A program made the translations under genes and the position numbers. A stretch of DNA of 57,678 bases from Candidatus Alistipes intestinipullorum (lineage in GTDB: Bacteria > Bacteroidota > Bacteroidia > Bacteroidales > Rikenellaceae), in assembly GCA_019113885.1 (NCBI GenBank), contig DXGO01000068.1, positions 1-57,678 of the forward strand. The letters run 5' to 3'. Under the pieces are notes generated by a model. That model had not been told where the DNA came from. It worked only from the letters and a program-made list of their open reading frames with translations, and searched no databases. The stretch's first letter is position 1. Each line of letters opens with the position of its first letter. Shown here in pieces: positions 45,088 through 54,088 of this stretch.

Positions 45088-48000
45088 TTAGAAAGTAACG
45101 TCCACACCGAACATATAGGTCCGTTGCCAGGGATAGATGCGTAAATTGCTGTTTGTGGCGGCCATCTCCGGGTCGATGTAATCGGAATGAATGCCCGACC
45201 ACGTAAAGAGATTCTCACCCGTAAAATAGATGCGCAGACTCTCGATCAACACTTTGCGCGTCCATTGTTTGGGCAGCGTATAACCTACGGTGAGATTTTT
45301 CAGACGGCAGTAACCGATGTTCTGAAGATAACGGTCATTGACGGCTGTCAGCTCCCGGTTGGTCCCTGAAAGAGCCGTATAACCGCGCGGGCGCGGGAAA
45401 TAGGCATCGGGGTTATCCTCCGACCAGACTTCCTGTAAAAAGTTCCTCGGGATATACGTTGCATAGGGACGTGCATAGGGGCCCCAGAATGCCAACGCAT
45501 TGGCGGCCGGATACCAGTCCCGGCGGCCGATTCCCTGGAAGAAAATGGAGAAGTCCATACCTGCCCATTGGAAGGAGAATGTGGCCCCGTAGTGGTAACG
45601 GGGTTGATTGTTACCGATGATTTCACGATCGCCGGGATCGTCGACCGTATTCTTGCCGAGAGTGATTTCATTGTCCCCGTCCAAGTCGCGGAACTTCAGG
45701 TCCCCGGCACGAAGCCCCTTCTCGGCACCGGCCGAGGCATTGATGATCTCATTCACGGCCTTCTGGTCTACGGGATAGTTGCGGGCTTCTTCGTCCGAAG
45801 CAAACAGCCCGTCGATCCGGTAACCCCAGATCTCGCCCCAACGCATGCCTTCGTAATAGGTCTTGGCGAAAGTGCGTTCGGGATTGTCGAACTTCGTGAT
45901 ATCGGTGACGTAATCGTTGAAAGTCAGCGTCACGCTGTATGAGAAGGGCCGGCGCAGCAACTGGAATTCGTCCCGCCAGTTGAGCGCAAGTTCATAACCC
46001 TTGGTACGCAGGTCGGCACTGTTCATTTTGGGAGAACTTGCACCATAGGTGGCCGGCAGGGCAATGCCTGCGGTCAGCATGTCCTTCGTATCGCGGATGT
46101 AGAAATCGGCGGAGAACGCCAGGCGATTCTTCAGGAAACTCATGTCCAGACCGAGGTTCTTGTGGATGGTCCGCTCCCACGAAAGGTCCGATGCAACCGG
46201 GGCCGAGATAGTTGCCGTGGTGGGTTTGTCACTGCCGAACAGGTAGCTCTGGTTCCCGATCGAAATCTTTCGGATGTAGTCGTAATATCCGACATTCTGG
46301 TTGCCTAACTGCCCATAGGAGAAACGGAGCTTGAGGTTGTTGAACTGATCGCGGATGTTGTCGAAGAATGCCTCCTCCGAGATGCGCCAGCCGAGTGAGA
46401 ACGAAGGGAAGAAACCCCACCGCTGTCCACGCTTGAAGCGTGAGGTCCCATCGTAACGGCCGCTCGCTTCAACCAGGTATTTGCCCTTGTAGTCGTAGTT
46501 CAGACGGCCGAAGAATCCCATCAGGGCGTATTCGTTCTGCCCTCCGCCGACTTCCATGCGCTCGTCGCCGTCGGGGCCCTGACCCACGAGGTTCAAGTCG
46601 TTAAGCGTTTCGGAAAGCAGGTTGTAACCCGTTGCGGCCACGTCTTTGAGGAATTTGGTCTCCCAGTTAAACCCGACCATTGCCTTGAAGTTGTGATCCT
46701 GGGCAAACGTACGCTCGAACGTACCGTAGAGATTGGCCTGGTAGTAGTTGTGGGTCTCGCTCTTTTCATAGAGCTTGTCCTCCATTTTCTTCGTTGTGAG
46801 CGTGTTCACTTCACCCGGATACTGTGAGTATTCGGTATTGACCTGACGGTTGGTGTAACGGGTAGTATTGAACATGTAGGTGAAATTACCTTTGATCTCC
46901 AAACCTTGGATAGGAGTCCAGGTCAGTTCTGTGGTAGTCGACATGTTATCCGTGTGGTCGTCGTTGGTATGGCCATCCTTATTGAGTATGGTGGGCAACC
47001 CGTCCATAATCTGATAGTTCGAGAACGACGTATTGTAGACGCTTGTGCCGTCGGGGTTGACGGGAACAAACGACGCCAGGGCATGTACGGTACTCCACGA
47101 AAAGGCCGTGTTTACATCGCTCGGGCCGGGATAGAAGTACTTGTAATTGTAGTAGCTGGTATTGTTGCTGATCTTAAGCCACTTGTTGATATCAAACGTG
47201 ATTTTGGACCGGAAATTGAACTTTTGCAGTTTGTCGGGGTGCTGCCGGAAAAGGCCCTCTTCACTGTAATAACTGCCCGACAGCAGATAGTTTACACGGT
47301 CGTTGCCGCCCGAAAGCGAGATGCTGTGGCTCGTGGTCGGATGCTCGTCCCTGAACAGGTAGTGATACCAGTCGGTATTGCCGTAATAGACGTAGGTATC
47401 CCGTCCGTCACGCTGGTCGATTTTCACCCACGGACGATCCGGATGCTCCGTACGGTCGTTGCGGCGCGCCCAGAGTTCCATCATATCCTGCTCGGTGTAA
47501 CGCGTATAGTTGTTTCCAGCGTAGGAGCGCCAGAAAAGGTCGTTGATATAAACCGAATAATAACCGCGGGTCTCATAGTCGGTCGAGGTAGTTGGCTCGT
47601 TCCAGCCCCAACGACCGCTGTACGTCACGCGGGTTTTGCCCGAGTTGTCCCCGCTCTTGGTCGTAACGAGCACCACGCCGAACGCAGCGCGCGCTCCGTA
47701 GATGGCTGCCGCGGAGGCATCCTTGATTACAGAGATCGAGGCCACGTCGTTCGGGTTAATCTTCATCAGGTCGCCTTCGGCGCCATCGACCAATACCAGA
47801 GGCGAACCGCCGTTGATCGAGGTGATACCGCGGATGTTGAGAGAGGCCGGATTACCCGGGCGGCCCGACGAAGTCGATACCGTAAGTCCCGGAACAGAAC
47901 CTTGGAGCATGTGGGCTACCGAAGGGGCCGAGCGATTTTGCAGCTGCGTCTCATCCACCGTGGCAATGGCTCCGGTAAGGTTCACTTTCTTCTGCGTTCC

Positions 48001-48600
48001 GTAGCCTATGACCACGACATCCTCCATGTTTACGGCGTCTTCCGTAAGAAATACCTTCACATGGTTTTGCGTGGCAGGCACGGCGACCTTCTTACCGACG
48101 TAACCCAGATAGGAGAAATCAAGCGTAACATCGGAATCGGGGACTTCGAGCGAGAAGCTGCCGTTGTCTACGGTAATCGTACCACGGGTGTTTCCCCCCC
48201 CCACCAGTGTAACTGCAACGCCTGTTAACGGAGTTTCGGACGAGTCATAGACCATACCTGTGACCGTACGTGATTCCGTCGAAGTTTTATGCGCCGGGAT
48301 CAGGACGATCTGACGCTCGGTAATGGTGAAATTGAGATCGGTTGTGGCAAGCATCTCGCTGAGAGCCTTCGAAATCGGCATTCGACGGGCCTTGAGACTC
48401 ACACGTTGAGTAAGATCCGTTTGTTGGGCATCGTAGAAGAACGTGAATTTGCTATTCTTCTCGATCCGGGATATGGCCTCCGAGAGAGGAATGTCCGTAA
48501 ATTCCATGTCGAGCGTCGGTTCCTGCTCCTGGCCATATACGACCATTTTGCTGACTGTAACCAGCAGCAAAACGATGGTGATTAGTCTAAAATGAGTCAT
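45088..48600 (-). CDS. SusC-like TonB-dependent transporter with STN domain, locus 2
   Basis: An 1170-residue complete outer membrane transporter. Signal peptide (LITIVLLLVTVSKMVVYG), STN domain (about 30-90; MEFTDIPLSEAISRIEKNSKFTFFYD), carboxypeptidase-like domain (about 110-185; VTGMVYDSSETPLTGVAVTLVGGGN), plug (EDVVVIGYGTQKKVNLTGAI, LVLVDGAEGDL, AAIYGARAAFGVVLVTTK) and barrel ending in YMFGVDVTF. The STN domain means it can signal to the FecR encoded 105 bases upstream. A run of nine G on the coding strand (48194-48202) encodes VGGG in the carboxypeptidase-like domain and is in frame. Loss or gain of one G there would truncate the protein early, as seems to have happened in the locus 1 susC. 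Confidence 0.95.
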   Translation of the reverse strand: MTHFRLITIVLLLVTVSKMVVYGQEQEPTLDMEFTDIPLSEAISRIEKNSKFTFFYDAQQTDLTQRVSLKARRMPISKALSEMLATTDLNFTITERQIVLIPAHKTSTESRTVTGMVYDSSETPLTGVAVTLVGGGNTRGTITVDNGSFSLEVPDSDVTLDFSYLGYVGKKVAVPATQNHVKVFLTEDAVNMEDVVVIGYGTQKKVNLTGAIATVDETQLQNRSAPSVAHMLQGSVPGLTVSTSSGRPGNPASLNIRGITSINGGSPLVLVDGAEGDLMKINPNDVASISVIKDASAAAIYGARAAFGVVLVTTKSGDNSGKTRVTYSGRWGWNEPTTSTDYETRGYYSVYINDLFWRSYAGNNYTRYTEQDMMELWARRNDRTEHPDRPWVKIDQRDGRDTYVYYGNTDWYHYLFRDEHPTTSHSISLSGGNDRVNYLLSGSYYSEEGLFRQHPDKLQKFNFRSKITFDINKWLKISNNTSYYNYKYFYPGPSDVNTAFSWSTVHALASFVPVNPDGTSVYNTSFSNYQIMDGLPTILNKDGHTNDDHTDNMSTTTELTWTPIQGLEIKGNFTYMFNTTRYTNRQVNTEYSQYPGEVNTLTTKKMEDKLYEKSETHNYYQANLYGTFERTFAQDHNFKAMVGFNWETKFLKDVAATGYNLLSETLNDLNLVGQGPDGDERMEVGGGQNEYALMGFFGRLNYDYKGKYLVEASGRYDGTSRFKRGQRWGFFPSFSLGWRISEEAFFDNIRDQFNNLKLRFSYGQLGNQNVGYYDYIRKISIGNQSYLFGSDKPTTATISAPVASDLSWERTIHKNLGLDMSFLKNRLAFSADFYIRDTKDMLTAGIALPATYGASSPKMNSADLRTKGYELALNWRDEFQLLRRPFSYSVTLTFNDYVTDITKFDNPERTFAKTYYEGMRWGEIWGYRIDGLFASDEEARNYPVDQKAVNEIINASAGAEKGLRAGDLKFRDLDGDNEITLGKNTVDDPGDREIIGNNQPRYHYGATFSFQWAGMDFSIFFQGIGRRDWYPAANALAFWGPYARPYATYIPRNFLQEVWSEDNPDAYFPRPRGYTALSGTNRELTAVNDRYLQNIGYCRLKNLTVGYTLPKQWTRKVLIESLRIYFTGENLFTWSGIHSDYIDPEMAATNSNLRIYPWQRTYMFGVDVTF
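48194..48202 (-). repeat. G9 homopolymer (coding strand) in the locus 2 susC
   Basis: Nine C on the plus strand, nine G on the coding strand, at about residues 133-136 of SusC. The frame is open with nine. It lies in the same general place, just after the STN domain, as the G8 tract of the locus 1 susC. Confidence 0.95.
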
Positions 48601-48704
48601 AATGGAAGTTTTAAGTTTGTGGTAAGGTTGCAGCGCATTGGTTGGATGCCGTTGCGGATGGTTGGGGTGAGTGAGTTACTTCATAGGCGTCTGGGTTTAT
48701 ATTA

Positions 48705-49706
48705 TCATTTGAGTTCGGAAATCGAGACGGAATTGTCTTTGTCGAAGGTATATACGATGGGATTTATACGGCTCATGATACGCAGGATCTCTTCGAGCGG
48801 TTCGTTGGTGATCGTGAAGGTGTAGGCATAGTTATGCTCGAGGGACTGGTCAATTTGTATCTGGGTATCATACCAACGTGCCATATAACGACACACCTCT
48901 CCCAGCGACTGCTTCTCGAACGAGAGTTTCCCTGCGGCCCAACAGGACTCCATGGCCACATTGCCGCATTCGATGCTGATTTCGCGGGTTTGCGTGTCGT
49001 ATCGGGCGATCTCTCCGGGCTGGAGCTGCCTGTGAGTGCCGTCGCCGGTGTCGAGTGAAATCGAGCCCTCGATCAGCGAAACCGTGATATTATTGTCGGA
49101 TGAGGCGCGGACGTTGAATTTCGTGCCATGGACGCAGACCTTCAAATCTCCGACTTCGACGGTGAAGGGATGTTTGGGGTCTTTGGCGATGTCGAAAAAT
49201 CCTTCGCCGCAAAGTTTTACGCGGCGGTCCCCACCGTTGAAATTCGTATCGTAGGTAAGGGTCGAACCGGTATGAAGCCAAACCGTCGAACCGTCGGCCA
49301 GTCGGGCATACGACTTTCCTTCGAAGGCACAGAGTTGCTGCTCAACCGGACTTGCCACAGGACGAAGCGGATTGAAATGTATAATGACAAGAACCACGGC
49401 AGCAACCGCAGCCATAATCACGGCCGCCCGCATCAGAAATGTCCGGCGACGAGGAACCCGCGCCGCCGGGTGGTTGGGTTCCAGCGAACGGATTCGTTGT
49501 TGCAACTGACTCCACAATCTGTCGTGGTCGGGCTCATAACTTGCAGCACGCTGTTGTATTTCATACCAGACGTGAGTCAAGTTATTATAGAAACGGCGGT
49601 TTTCGGCCTTTTTAAGCCATGTTTCGAATTTGAGCTTCCCGGCGTCGTCAAGCGAGCTCTTGAGTGCACGAATCAGAAGGTCCCAAGTCTGTTTGTCTGG
49701 ATTCAT
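48705..49706 (-). CDS. FecR-family anti-sigma factor of locus 2
   Basis: A 333-residue anti-sigma factor. The start at 49706 (MNPDKQTWDLLIRALKSSLDD) is chosen because the relic at 37044 starts identically and the upstream 25 residues of the longer frame are non-coding leader. Cytoplasmic helical part to about residue 80; membrane helix about 88-110 (LMRAAVIMAAVAAVVLVIIHF); FecR domain (ARLADGSTVWLHTGSTLTYDTNFNG, VKLCGEGFFDIAKDPKHPFTVEVGDLKVCVHGTKFNVRAS); DUF4974-like end (LSFEKQSLGEVCRYMARWYDTQIQID). It heads the locus 2 operon without an adjacent sigma gene. The likely partner is at 40655-41218. Confidence 0.93.
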   Translation of the reverse strand: MNPDKQTWDLLIRALKSSLDDAGKLKFETWLKKAENRRFYNNLTHVWYEIQQRAASYEPDHDRLWSQLQQRIRSLEPNHPAARVPRRRTFLMRAAVIMAAVAAVVLVIIHFNPLRPVASPVEQQLCAFEGKSYARLADGSTVWLHTGSTLTYDTNFNGGDRRVKLCGEGFFDIAKDPKHPFTVEVGDLKVCVHGTKFNVRASSDNNITVSLIEGSISLDTGDGTHRQLQPGEIARYDTQTREISIECGNVAMESCWAAGKLSFEKQSLGEVCRYMARWYDTQIQIDQSLEHNYAYTFTITNEPLEEILRIMSRINPIVYTFDKDNSVSISELK

Positions 49707-49879
49707 AGCGTCTCTTTTTCTATTAAGACACAAAAAAGACAGCGGACCTTTACGTCGAGTAACTTTTTTTATAATGAACAAGCATGGAATATACGCAGGA
49801 TCTGTCTGATCTATCGGGCCTGCGGATAAGAAACCTCCTGTCTGTCAGACAAAAATCAAGGAGGGGGATAAGGGCCCTT
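49707..49879 (-). promoter_or_regulatory. Leader and probable regulated promoter of locus 2
   Basis: No gene is seen here. On the minus strand, CGTAAAGGTC (about 35-50 bases upstream of the fecR start), CTGTC and TTTTTTGTGTC match the leader of the FecR relic at 36991-37043. No housekeeping TAnnTTTG box was found, so the shared block may be the promoter read by the ECF sigma factor. A G/C-rich hairpin with a T run (49862-49885) lies further up. Confidence 0.4.
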
Positions 49880-49921
49880 CCCCCTTCTGCTTTGGAGCGG
49901 AAAACGGGATTCGAACCCGCG
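49880..49921 (-). repeat. Duplicated 3' end of tRNA-Gly (candidate attachment-site scar)
   Basis: These 42 bases are identical to 50054-50095, which covers the T arm, 3' acceptor strand, CCA end and the adjoining C-rich flank of the intact tRNA-Gly gene. Upstream of the match no D arm or anticodon arm is present, so this is a fragment, not a gene. Duplication of a tRNA 3' end is the usual trace of integrative elements. No integrase gene is in the window. Confidence 0.85.
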
Positions 49922-50025
49922 CTGTGCGCGAGTGTTCCCCGCTATCCTTTATTGACACCCCCGCCCCTGGAAGGGGAGGTTGAGGCTCGCGGTTGAGAAT
50001 CCCTTGCCCTCCCCTTACAAAAAGC

Positions 50026-50054
50026 AAAAGGGAAGGTTCTTTGAAAACCTCCCC
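50026..50054 (-). terminator. Terminator of the tRNA-Gly gene
   Basis: On the minus strand a 9-bp stem with one G-U pair (GGGGAGGTT and AACCTTCCC, plus-strand 50046-50054 and 50030-50038) is followed by four T (complement of 50026-50029). It begins about 13 bases after the tRNA 3' end. Confidence 0.75.
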
Positions 50055-50066
50055 CCCCTTCTGCTT

Positions 50067-50142
50067 TGGAGCGGAAAACGGGATTCGAACCCGCGACCCT
50101 CAGCTTGGGAAGCTGATGCTCTACCGACTGAGCTATTTCCGC
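50067..50142 (-). tRNA. tRNA-Gly, anticodon CCC
   Basis: A full cloverleaf on the minus strand, 76 bases including an encoded CCA. Acceptor stem GCGGAAA pairs with TTTCCGC; D arm GCTC...GAGC; anticodon stem TCAGC/GCTGA with loop TTCCCAA (anticodon CCC, codon GGG); T arm GCGGG TTCGAAT CCCGT; discriminator base T, usual for bacterial glycine tRNA. It has its own promoter and terminator. Confidence 0.95.
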
Positions 50143-50152
50143 ATTCGAAGCA

Positions 50153-50183
50153 CAAAGTTACTCCGATTTTTCGATTATCCAAA
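50153..50183 (-). promoter_or_regulatory. tRNA-Gly promoter
   Basis: The minus strand carries TAACTTTG (complement of 50153-50160), an exact -7 box, and TTTG (complement of 50180-50183) 19 bases upstream. Transcription would start a few bases before the tRNA 5' end. Confidence 0.85.
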
Positions 50184-50205
50184 AACTCGGCACCCGAAAT
50201 TCACC

Positions 50206-52113
50206 TCAACCGAGCATTTTTTTCAACGACGCAAGGTTTTTCGGGTTCCGCAACACCTTTCCCTCCGGCGTATACAGGTAGTCCAGGCGCTCACGGAAGT
50301 GCTCCTCCACCTTGCTGCGGACAATCTTCATCGTACTGTTGACCAGGCCGTTCTGTTCGGTGAACGCCTCGTCGACAATCGCAAGGCCCGCCGGCAGCCA
50401 CCGCTCCGGGAACTCCCCGGCATAGGCGCCGCCCGCCCGGTAGCGGTCGATCTCCCCTCCTATCAGCTCCGCAGCCGCAGCCGCACGCTCCCCGGCCGGG
50501 ACTTTCCGTGCTTCCAGTTCGCGCCGCAACGCCTCGGCCGACGGTACGACAATCGCCCCCGTGAAGGGACTCTGGTTGTTGTAGACAATGATCTGCTCGA
50601 TGTAGGGCGACTTGTCGACGATCGACTCCTCCATCCCCTCGGGGCTGTATTTCTCGCCGTCCGAGGCAATCAGCAGGCTCTTGAAACGCCCCAGCACGTA
50701 GAGGAACTCGTCCTCCGAAACGTACCCCATGTCGCCCGTGTGCAACCATCCGTCGCGCACGGTCTCGGCTGTTGCCTCGGGGTTTTTCCAGTAGCCCGCC
50801 ATGACATTCTCGCCACGGATGACGATCTCGCCCTTGGTACCGCGCGGCAATTCGTTCCCCGCTTCGTCGACAATCTTCAGTTCGAGCGGGATCAGTATTT
50901 TGCCCGACGACCCGAAACGGTGCCAGTGCGCCTTGGGCGAGTTGGTCGAGATGACCGGCGTAGCCTCCGAGAGCCCGTACCCCTGGAACATCGGGATTCC
51001 GATGGCGAAGAAGAAGCGCTGCAACTCGGTGTCGAGCAGCGCCCCGCCCCCGACGAAAAATTTCATGCAGCCCCCGAACGCCTCGCGCACCTTGCGGAAC
51101 AGCACGGCGTCGAACAGCGCCACGGCAGGCCGCAGCACACACCGCCAGCCATGGCCCGGGTCATAACCGTCCTGATTGTAGGCGTAGGCCGTACGGAGGG
51201 CCAGACGGAACAGGCGCTCGGCAAAGCGCCCTTTGGCCCGGATCGATGACTCGATCCCCTTGCGGAAGTTCTTGGCCAGCGCCGGGACCGACAGCAGGAA
51301 GTGCGGCTGCACCTCGCGGATATTCACCGGGATGTTGCGCAGCGTCTCGGCCGGCGTGGCACCCACCTGCACGGTGGCCACCGACGCCCCGCAGGCGATC
51401 ATGATGTAGAAGCCCACGACGTGTGCGAAGCAATGGTCGAGCGGCAGGATGATGAGCGTGCGGTAGCTCGACGGGATGTCGACGCGCGAGAGCGACTGCT
51501 CGACGTTGGCCGTATAGTTGCGGTGCGTCAGCACCACCCCCTTCGGGTCGGAGGTCGTACCCGACGTATAGGTGATCGTGGCATAGTCGTCGTTCTGGAT
51601 GGCACGCCCGATTTCGAGAAACTCCGCGCGGTGTTTCGACAGGTAGTCGCGGCCCAGGCGCTTCAAGGTCCCGAAGGCCGTCTCCCCCGGCTCCAGCGGA
51701 ATGTGTCCGAAGACGATCACCCGCTCGATCTGCGGCAGCTCGGCACGGATACGGCGGATCTTCGGCAGTTGGTACTTTGAAACGAACAGCGTCGTCACCT
51801 CGGCGTGGCGCAGACGGAAGAGCAGGTCGTTCGACTCTTCGAGCTTCACCGACAGCGGCACACTGATCGCCCCGGCATAGAACAGGCCCAGCTCGGAGAT
51901 GATCCACGCATTGCTTCCCTCGGCAAGGATCGCTACCTTGTCCTTCGGGCGCACGCCCAGCGACGCAAGCCCGGCACCCACCTCCAACGCCTGCTCACGC
52001 GTTTCGGCATAGGTCGTGGGCTCGAACTTGTGGTGCCGCTTCTCGAGCAGGAAGGTCTTGCCGCCGTACTTCTCGACGGACGTTTCGAAGAGGTCGATGA
52101 TGGTCTTTTTCAT
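50206..52113 (-). CDS. AMP-forming long-chain acyl-CoA ligase
   Basis: A 635-residue member of the ANL superfamily that activates fatty acids as acyl-AMP and then acyl-CoA. The phosphate loop is YTSGTTSDPKGVVLTH (about residue 181). Further motifs are GYGLSEATPVIS (A5), GWLHTGDMGYVSEDEFLYVLGRFKSLLIASDGEKYSPEGMEE (A7/A8 region) and the FadD15-like C-terminus with EHFRERLDYLYTPEGKVLRNPKN. The family is usually called long-chain fatty acid-CoA ligase; chain length cannot be told. It starts 3 bases after the lepA stop on the same strand, so it is expressed with lepA. The tRNA-Gly gene follows. Confidence 0.9.
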   Translation of the reverse strand: MKKTIIDLFETSVEKYGGKTFLLEKRHHKFEPTTYAETREQALEVGAGLASLGVRPKDKVAILAEGSNAWIISELGLFYAGAISVPLSVKLEESNDLLFRLRHAEVTTLFVSKYQLPKIRRIRAELPQIERVIVFGHIPLEPGETAFGTLKRLGRDYLSKHRAEFLEIGRAIQNDDYATITYTSGTTSDPKGVVLTHRNYTANVEQSLSRVDIPSSYRTLIILPLDHCFAHVVGFYIMIACGASVATVQVGATPAETLRNIPVNIREVQPHFLLSVPALAKNFRKGIESSIRAKGRFAERLFRLALRTAYAYNQDGYDPGHGWRCVLRPAVALFDAVLFRKVREAFGGCMKFFVGGGALLDTELQRFFFAIGIPMFQGYGLSEATPVISTNSPKAHWHRFGSSGKILIPLELKIVDEAGNELPRGTKGEIVIRGENVMAGYWKNPEATAETVRDGWLHTGDMGYVSEDEFLYVLGRFKSLLIASDGEKYSPEGMEESIVDKSPYIEQIIVYNNQSPFTGAIVVPSAEALRRELEARKVPAGERAAAAAELIGGEIDRYRAGGAYAGEFPERWLPAGLAIVDEAFTEQNGLVNSTMKIVRSKVEEHFRERLDYLYTPEGKVLRNPKNLASLKKMLG

Positions 52114-52116
52114 GGG

Positions 52117-53907
52117 TCAGTCCATTTTTAACACGGCGAGGAACGCCGACTGAGGTACTTCGACATTGCCGATCTGGCGCATGCGCTTCTTGCCCTTCTT
52201 CTGCTTCTCGAGCAGTTTGCGCTTACGGGAGATGTCGCCGCCGTAACACTTGGCCGTCACGTCCTTGCGAACGGCCTTCACCGTCTCGCGGGCGATGATC
52301 TTCGCCCCGATGGCCGCCTGGATCGCGATGTCGAACTGCTGGCGCGGGATCAGCTCCTTGAGTTTCTCGCACATCTTGCGTCCAAAATCGTAGGCGTGGT
52401 CCGTATAGGTGAGCGACGAAAGGGCGTCGACCCCCTCGCCGTTGAGCAGGATATCCAGTTTGACGAGCTTCGAGGGTTGGAAGCCCGTGCGGTGATAGTC
52501 GAACGAGGCGTAGCCCTTCGAGATGCTCTTCAGTTTATCGTAAAAATCGAAGACGATCTCCGACAGCGGCATGTCGAAATTCACCTCCACGCGGTCCTGC
52601 GTGATGAAGGTCTGGTTCTTCATCACCCCGCGCTTGTCGATGCACAGCTTGATGACGTTGCCCAGGAACTCCGCCTTGGTGATGATCTGCGCCAGGATGT
52701 AGGGCTCCTCGATCTTGGCGATCTTCGTCACCTCGGGAAGTCCCGAGGGGTTGTGCACCTCGACGACCGTACCCTGCGTCGTGGTGATGCGGTACGAGAC
52801 GTTCGGCACCGTCGTGATGACGTCCATGTCGAACTCGCGGTACAGCCGCTCCTGGATGATCTCCATGTGGAGCAGTCCGAGGAAGCCGCAGCGGAACCCG
52901 AAGCCGAGGGCCAGCGAGCTCTCCGGCTCGAAGGTCAGCGAAGCGTCGTTGAGTTGCAGTTTCTCGAGCGACGCCCTGAGGTCCTCGTACTGGTCGGCCT
53001 CCACGGGATAGACACCCGCAAAGACCATCGGCTTCACATCCTCGAAGCCCGCAATGGCCTCCCGCGCGGGATTCGCCACCGAGGTGATCGTGTCGCCGAC
53101 CTTCACGTCGGACGAGGTCTTGATGCCCGAGCAGATATACCCTACGTCGCCGGCGCGGATTTCGTCGCGCGGCTGCATCCTGAGTTTCAGCACGCCAACC
53201 TCGTCGGCGTCGTACTCGCTCCCCGTGTTGAAGAACTTCACGTGGTCGCCCTTGCGCAACGTGCCGTTGAAAACCCGGAAATAGGCGATGATGCCCCGGA
53301 AGGGGTTGAACACCGAGTCGAAGATCAACGCCTGCAGCGGCGCGTTTTCGTCGCCCTTCGGCGCGGGGATGCGCTGCACAATGGCCTCCAGCACCTCGTC
53401 GATGCCCTGCCCGGTCTTGCCCGAGGCGAGCAGGATATCCTCCTCCCGGCAGCCGATCAGGTCGATCACCTGGTCCTTCACCTCGTCGATCATCGCCGAG
53501 TCCATGTCGATCTTGTTCAGCACGGGGACAATCTCCAGGTCGTGCCCGACAGCCAGGTAGAGGTTCGAAATGGTCTGCGCCTGGATGCCCTGCGTGGCGT
53601 CGACCACCAGCAGCGCACCCTCGCACGAGGCAATGGCACGCGAGACCTCGTACGAGAAGTCCACGTGCCCCGGGGTGTCGATCAGATTGAGGGTATATCG
53701 TTCACCGTCGCGCGCCGTGTACTCCATCTGGATGGCGTGGCTCTTGATGGTGATGCCTTTCTCGCGCTCGAGGTCCATATCGTCGAGCACCTGCGACTGC
53801 ATTTCGCGCTGGTTCAACGTATTGGTCTTCTCCAGCAGGCGGTCGGCAAGGGTCGATTTTCCGTGGTCGATATGGGCTATGATGCAGAAATTGCGGATGT
53901 TTTTCAT
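52117..53907 (-). CDS. lepA: Elongation factor 4 (LepA)
   Basis: A 596-residue translational GTPase of normal length for LepA/EF4, which acts on ribosomes and is linked to ribosome biogenesis and back-translocation. GTPase motifs: AHIDHGKST (G1), RERGIT-like [11 protein letters not shown] (switch I region), DTPGHVDF (G3) and NKIDMD (G4). Domain II, the EF-G-like domains and the LepA C-terminal domain follow ([43 protein letters not shown]). It is the first gene of a two-gene unit with the acyl-CoA ligase and has a -7 box about 20 bases upstream. Confidence 0.98.
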   Translation of the reverse strand: MKNIRNFCIIAHIDHGKSTLADRLLEKTNTLNQREMQSQVLDDMDLEREKGITIKSHAIQMEYTARDGERYTLNLIDTPGHVDFSYEVSRAIASCEGALLVVDATQGIQAQTISNLYLAVGHDLEIVPVLNKIDMDSAMIDEVKDQVIDLIGCREEDILLASGKTGQGIDEVLEAIVQRIPAPKGDENAPLQALIFDSVFNPFRGIIAYFRVFNGTLRKGDHVKFFNTGSEYDADEVGVLKLRMQPRDEIRAGDVGYICSGIKTSSDVKVGDTITSVANPAREAIAGFEDVKPMVFAGVYPVEADQYEDLRASLEKLQLNDASLTFEPESSLALGFGFRCGFLGLLHMEIIQERLYREFDMDVITTVPNVSYRITTTQGTVVEVHNPSGLPEVTKIAKIEEPYILAQIITKAEFLGNVIKLCIDKRGVMKNQTFITQDRVEVNFDMPLSEIVFDFYDKLKSISKGYASFDYHRTGFQPSKLVKLDILLNGEGVDALSSLTYTDHAYDFGRKMCEKLKELIPRQQFDIAIQAAIGAKIIARETVKAVRKDVTAKCYGGDISRKRKLLEKQKKGKKRMRQIGNVEVPQSAFLAVLKMD

Positions 53908-53928
53908 ACGTCAGGGTGAAAATACGTG

Positions 53929-53936
53929 CAAATATA
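53929..53936 (-). promoter_or_regulatory. -7 box of lepA
   Basis: The minus strand reads TATATTTG, an exact TAnnTTTG box, 21 bases before the lepA start. No exact -33 TTTG is present at 18-20 bases. Confidence 0.6.
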
Positions 53937-54038
53937 CGCATTTATTTTGAAATTCCCGCGGCCGCGCCATTTACGCTTCCAGGAGGGGTTTTTCGCAAAT
54001 TATTCCCCCGACGTCTTGCCGTTTTGCCGCGAAAAACA

Positions 54039-54046
54039 TATATTTG
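54039..54046 (+). promoter_or_regulatory. -7 box of lysA
   Basis: TATATTTG, an exact -7 box, 42 bases before the lysA start. With the lepA box it forms a divergent promoter pair in the 53908-54088 gap. Confidence 0.6.
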
Positions 54047-54088
54047 CGAGTTCAACAGACTGTTAGGTCAGTAATTAGGTTAGTTAAG

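Noticed and set aside
49880..49960. A second complete tRNA gene beside tRNA-Gly
   Set aside because: Only the T arm and 3' acceptor half match; no D arm, anticodon arm or 5' acceptor strand can be formed.
49993..51249. A plus-strand frame across the tRNA gene and the acyl-CoA ligase gene
   Set aside because: It crosses a tRNA and is antisense to a well-supported enzyme gene.
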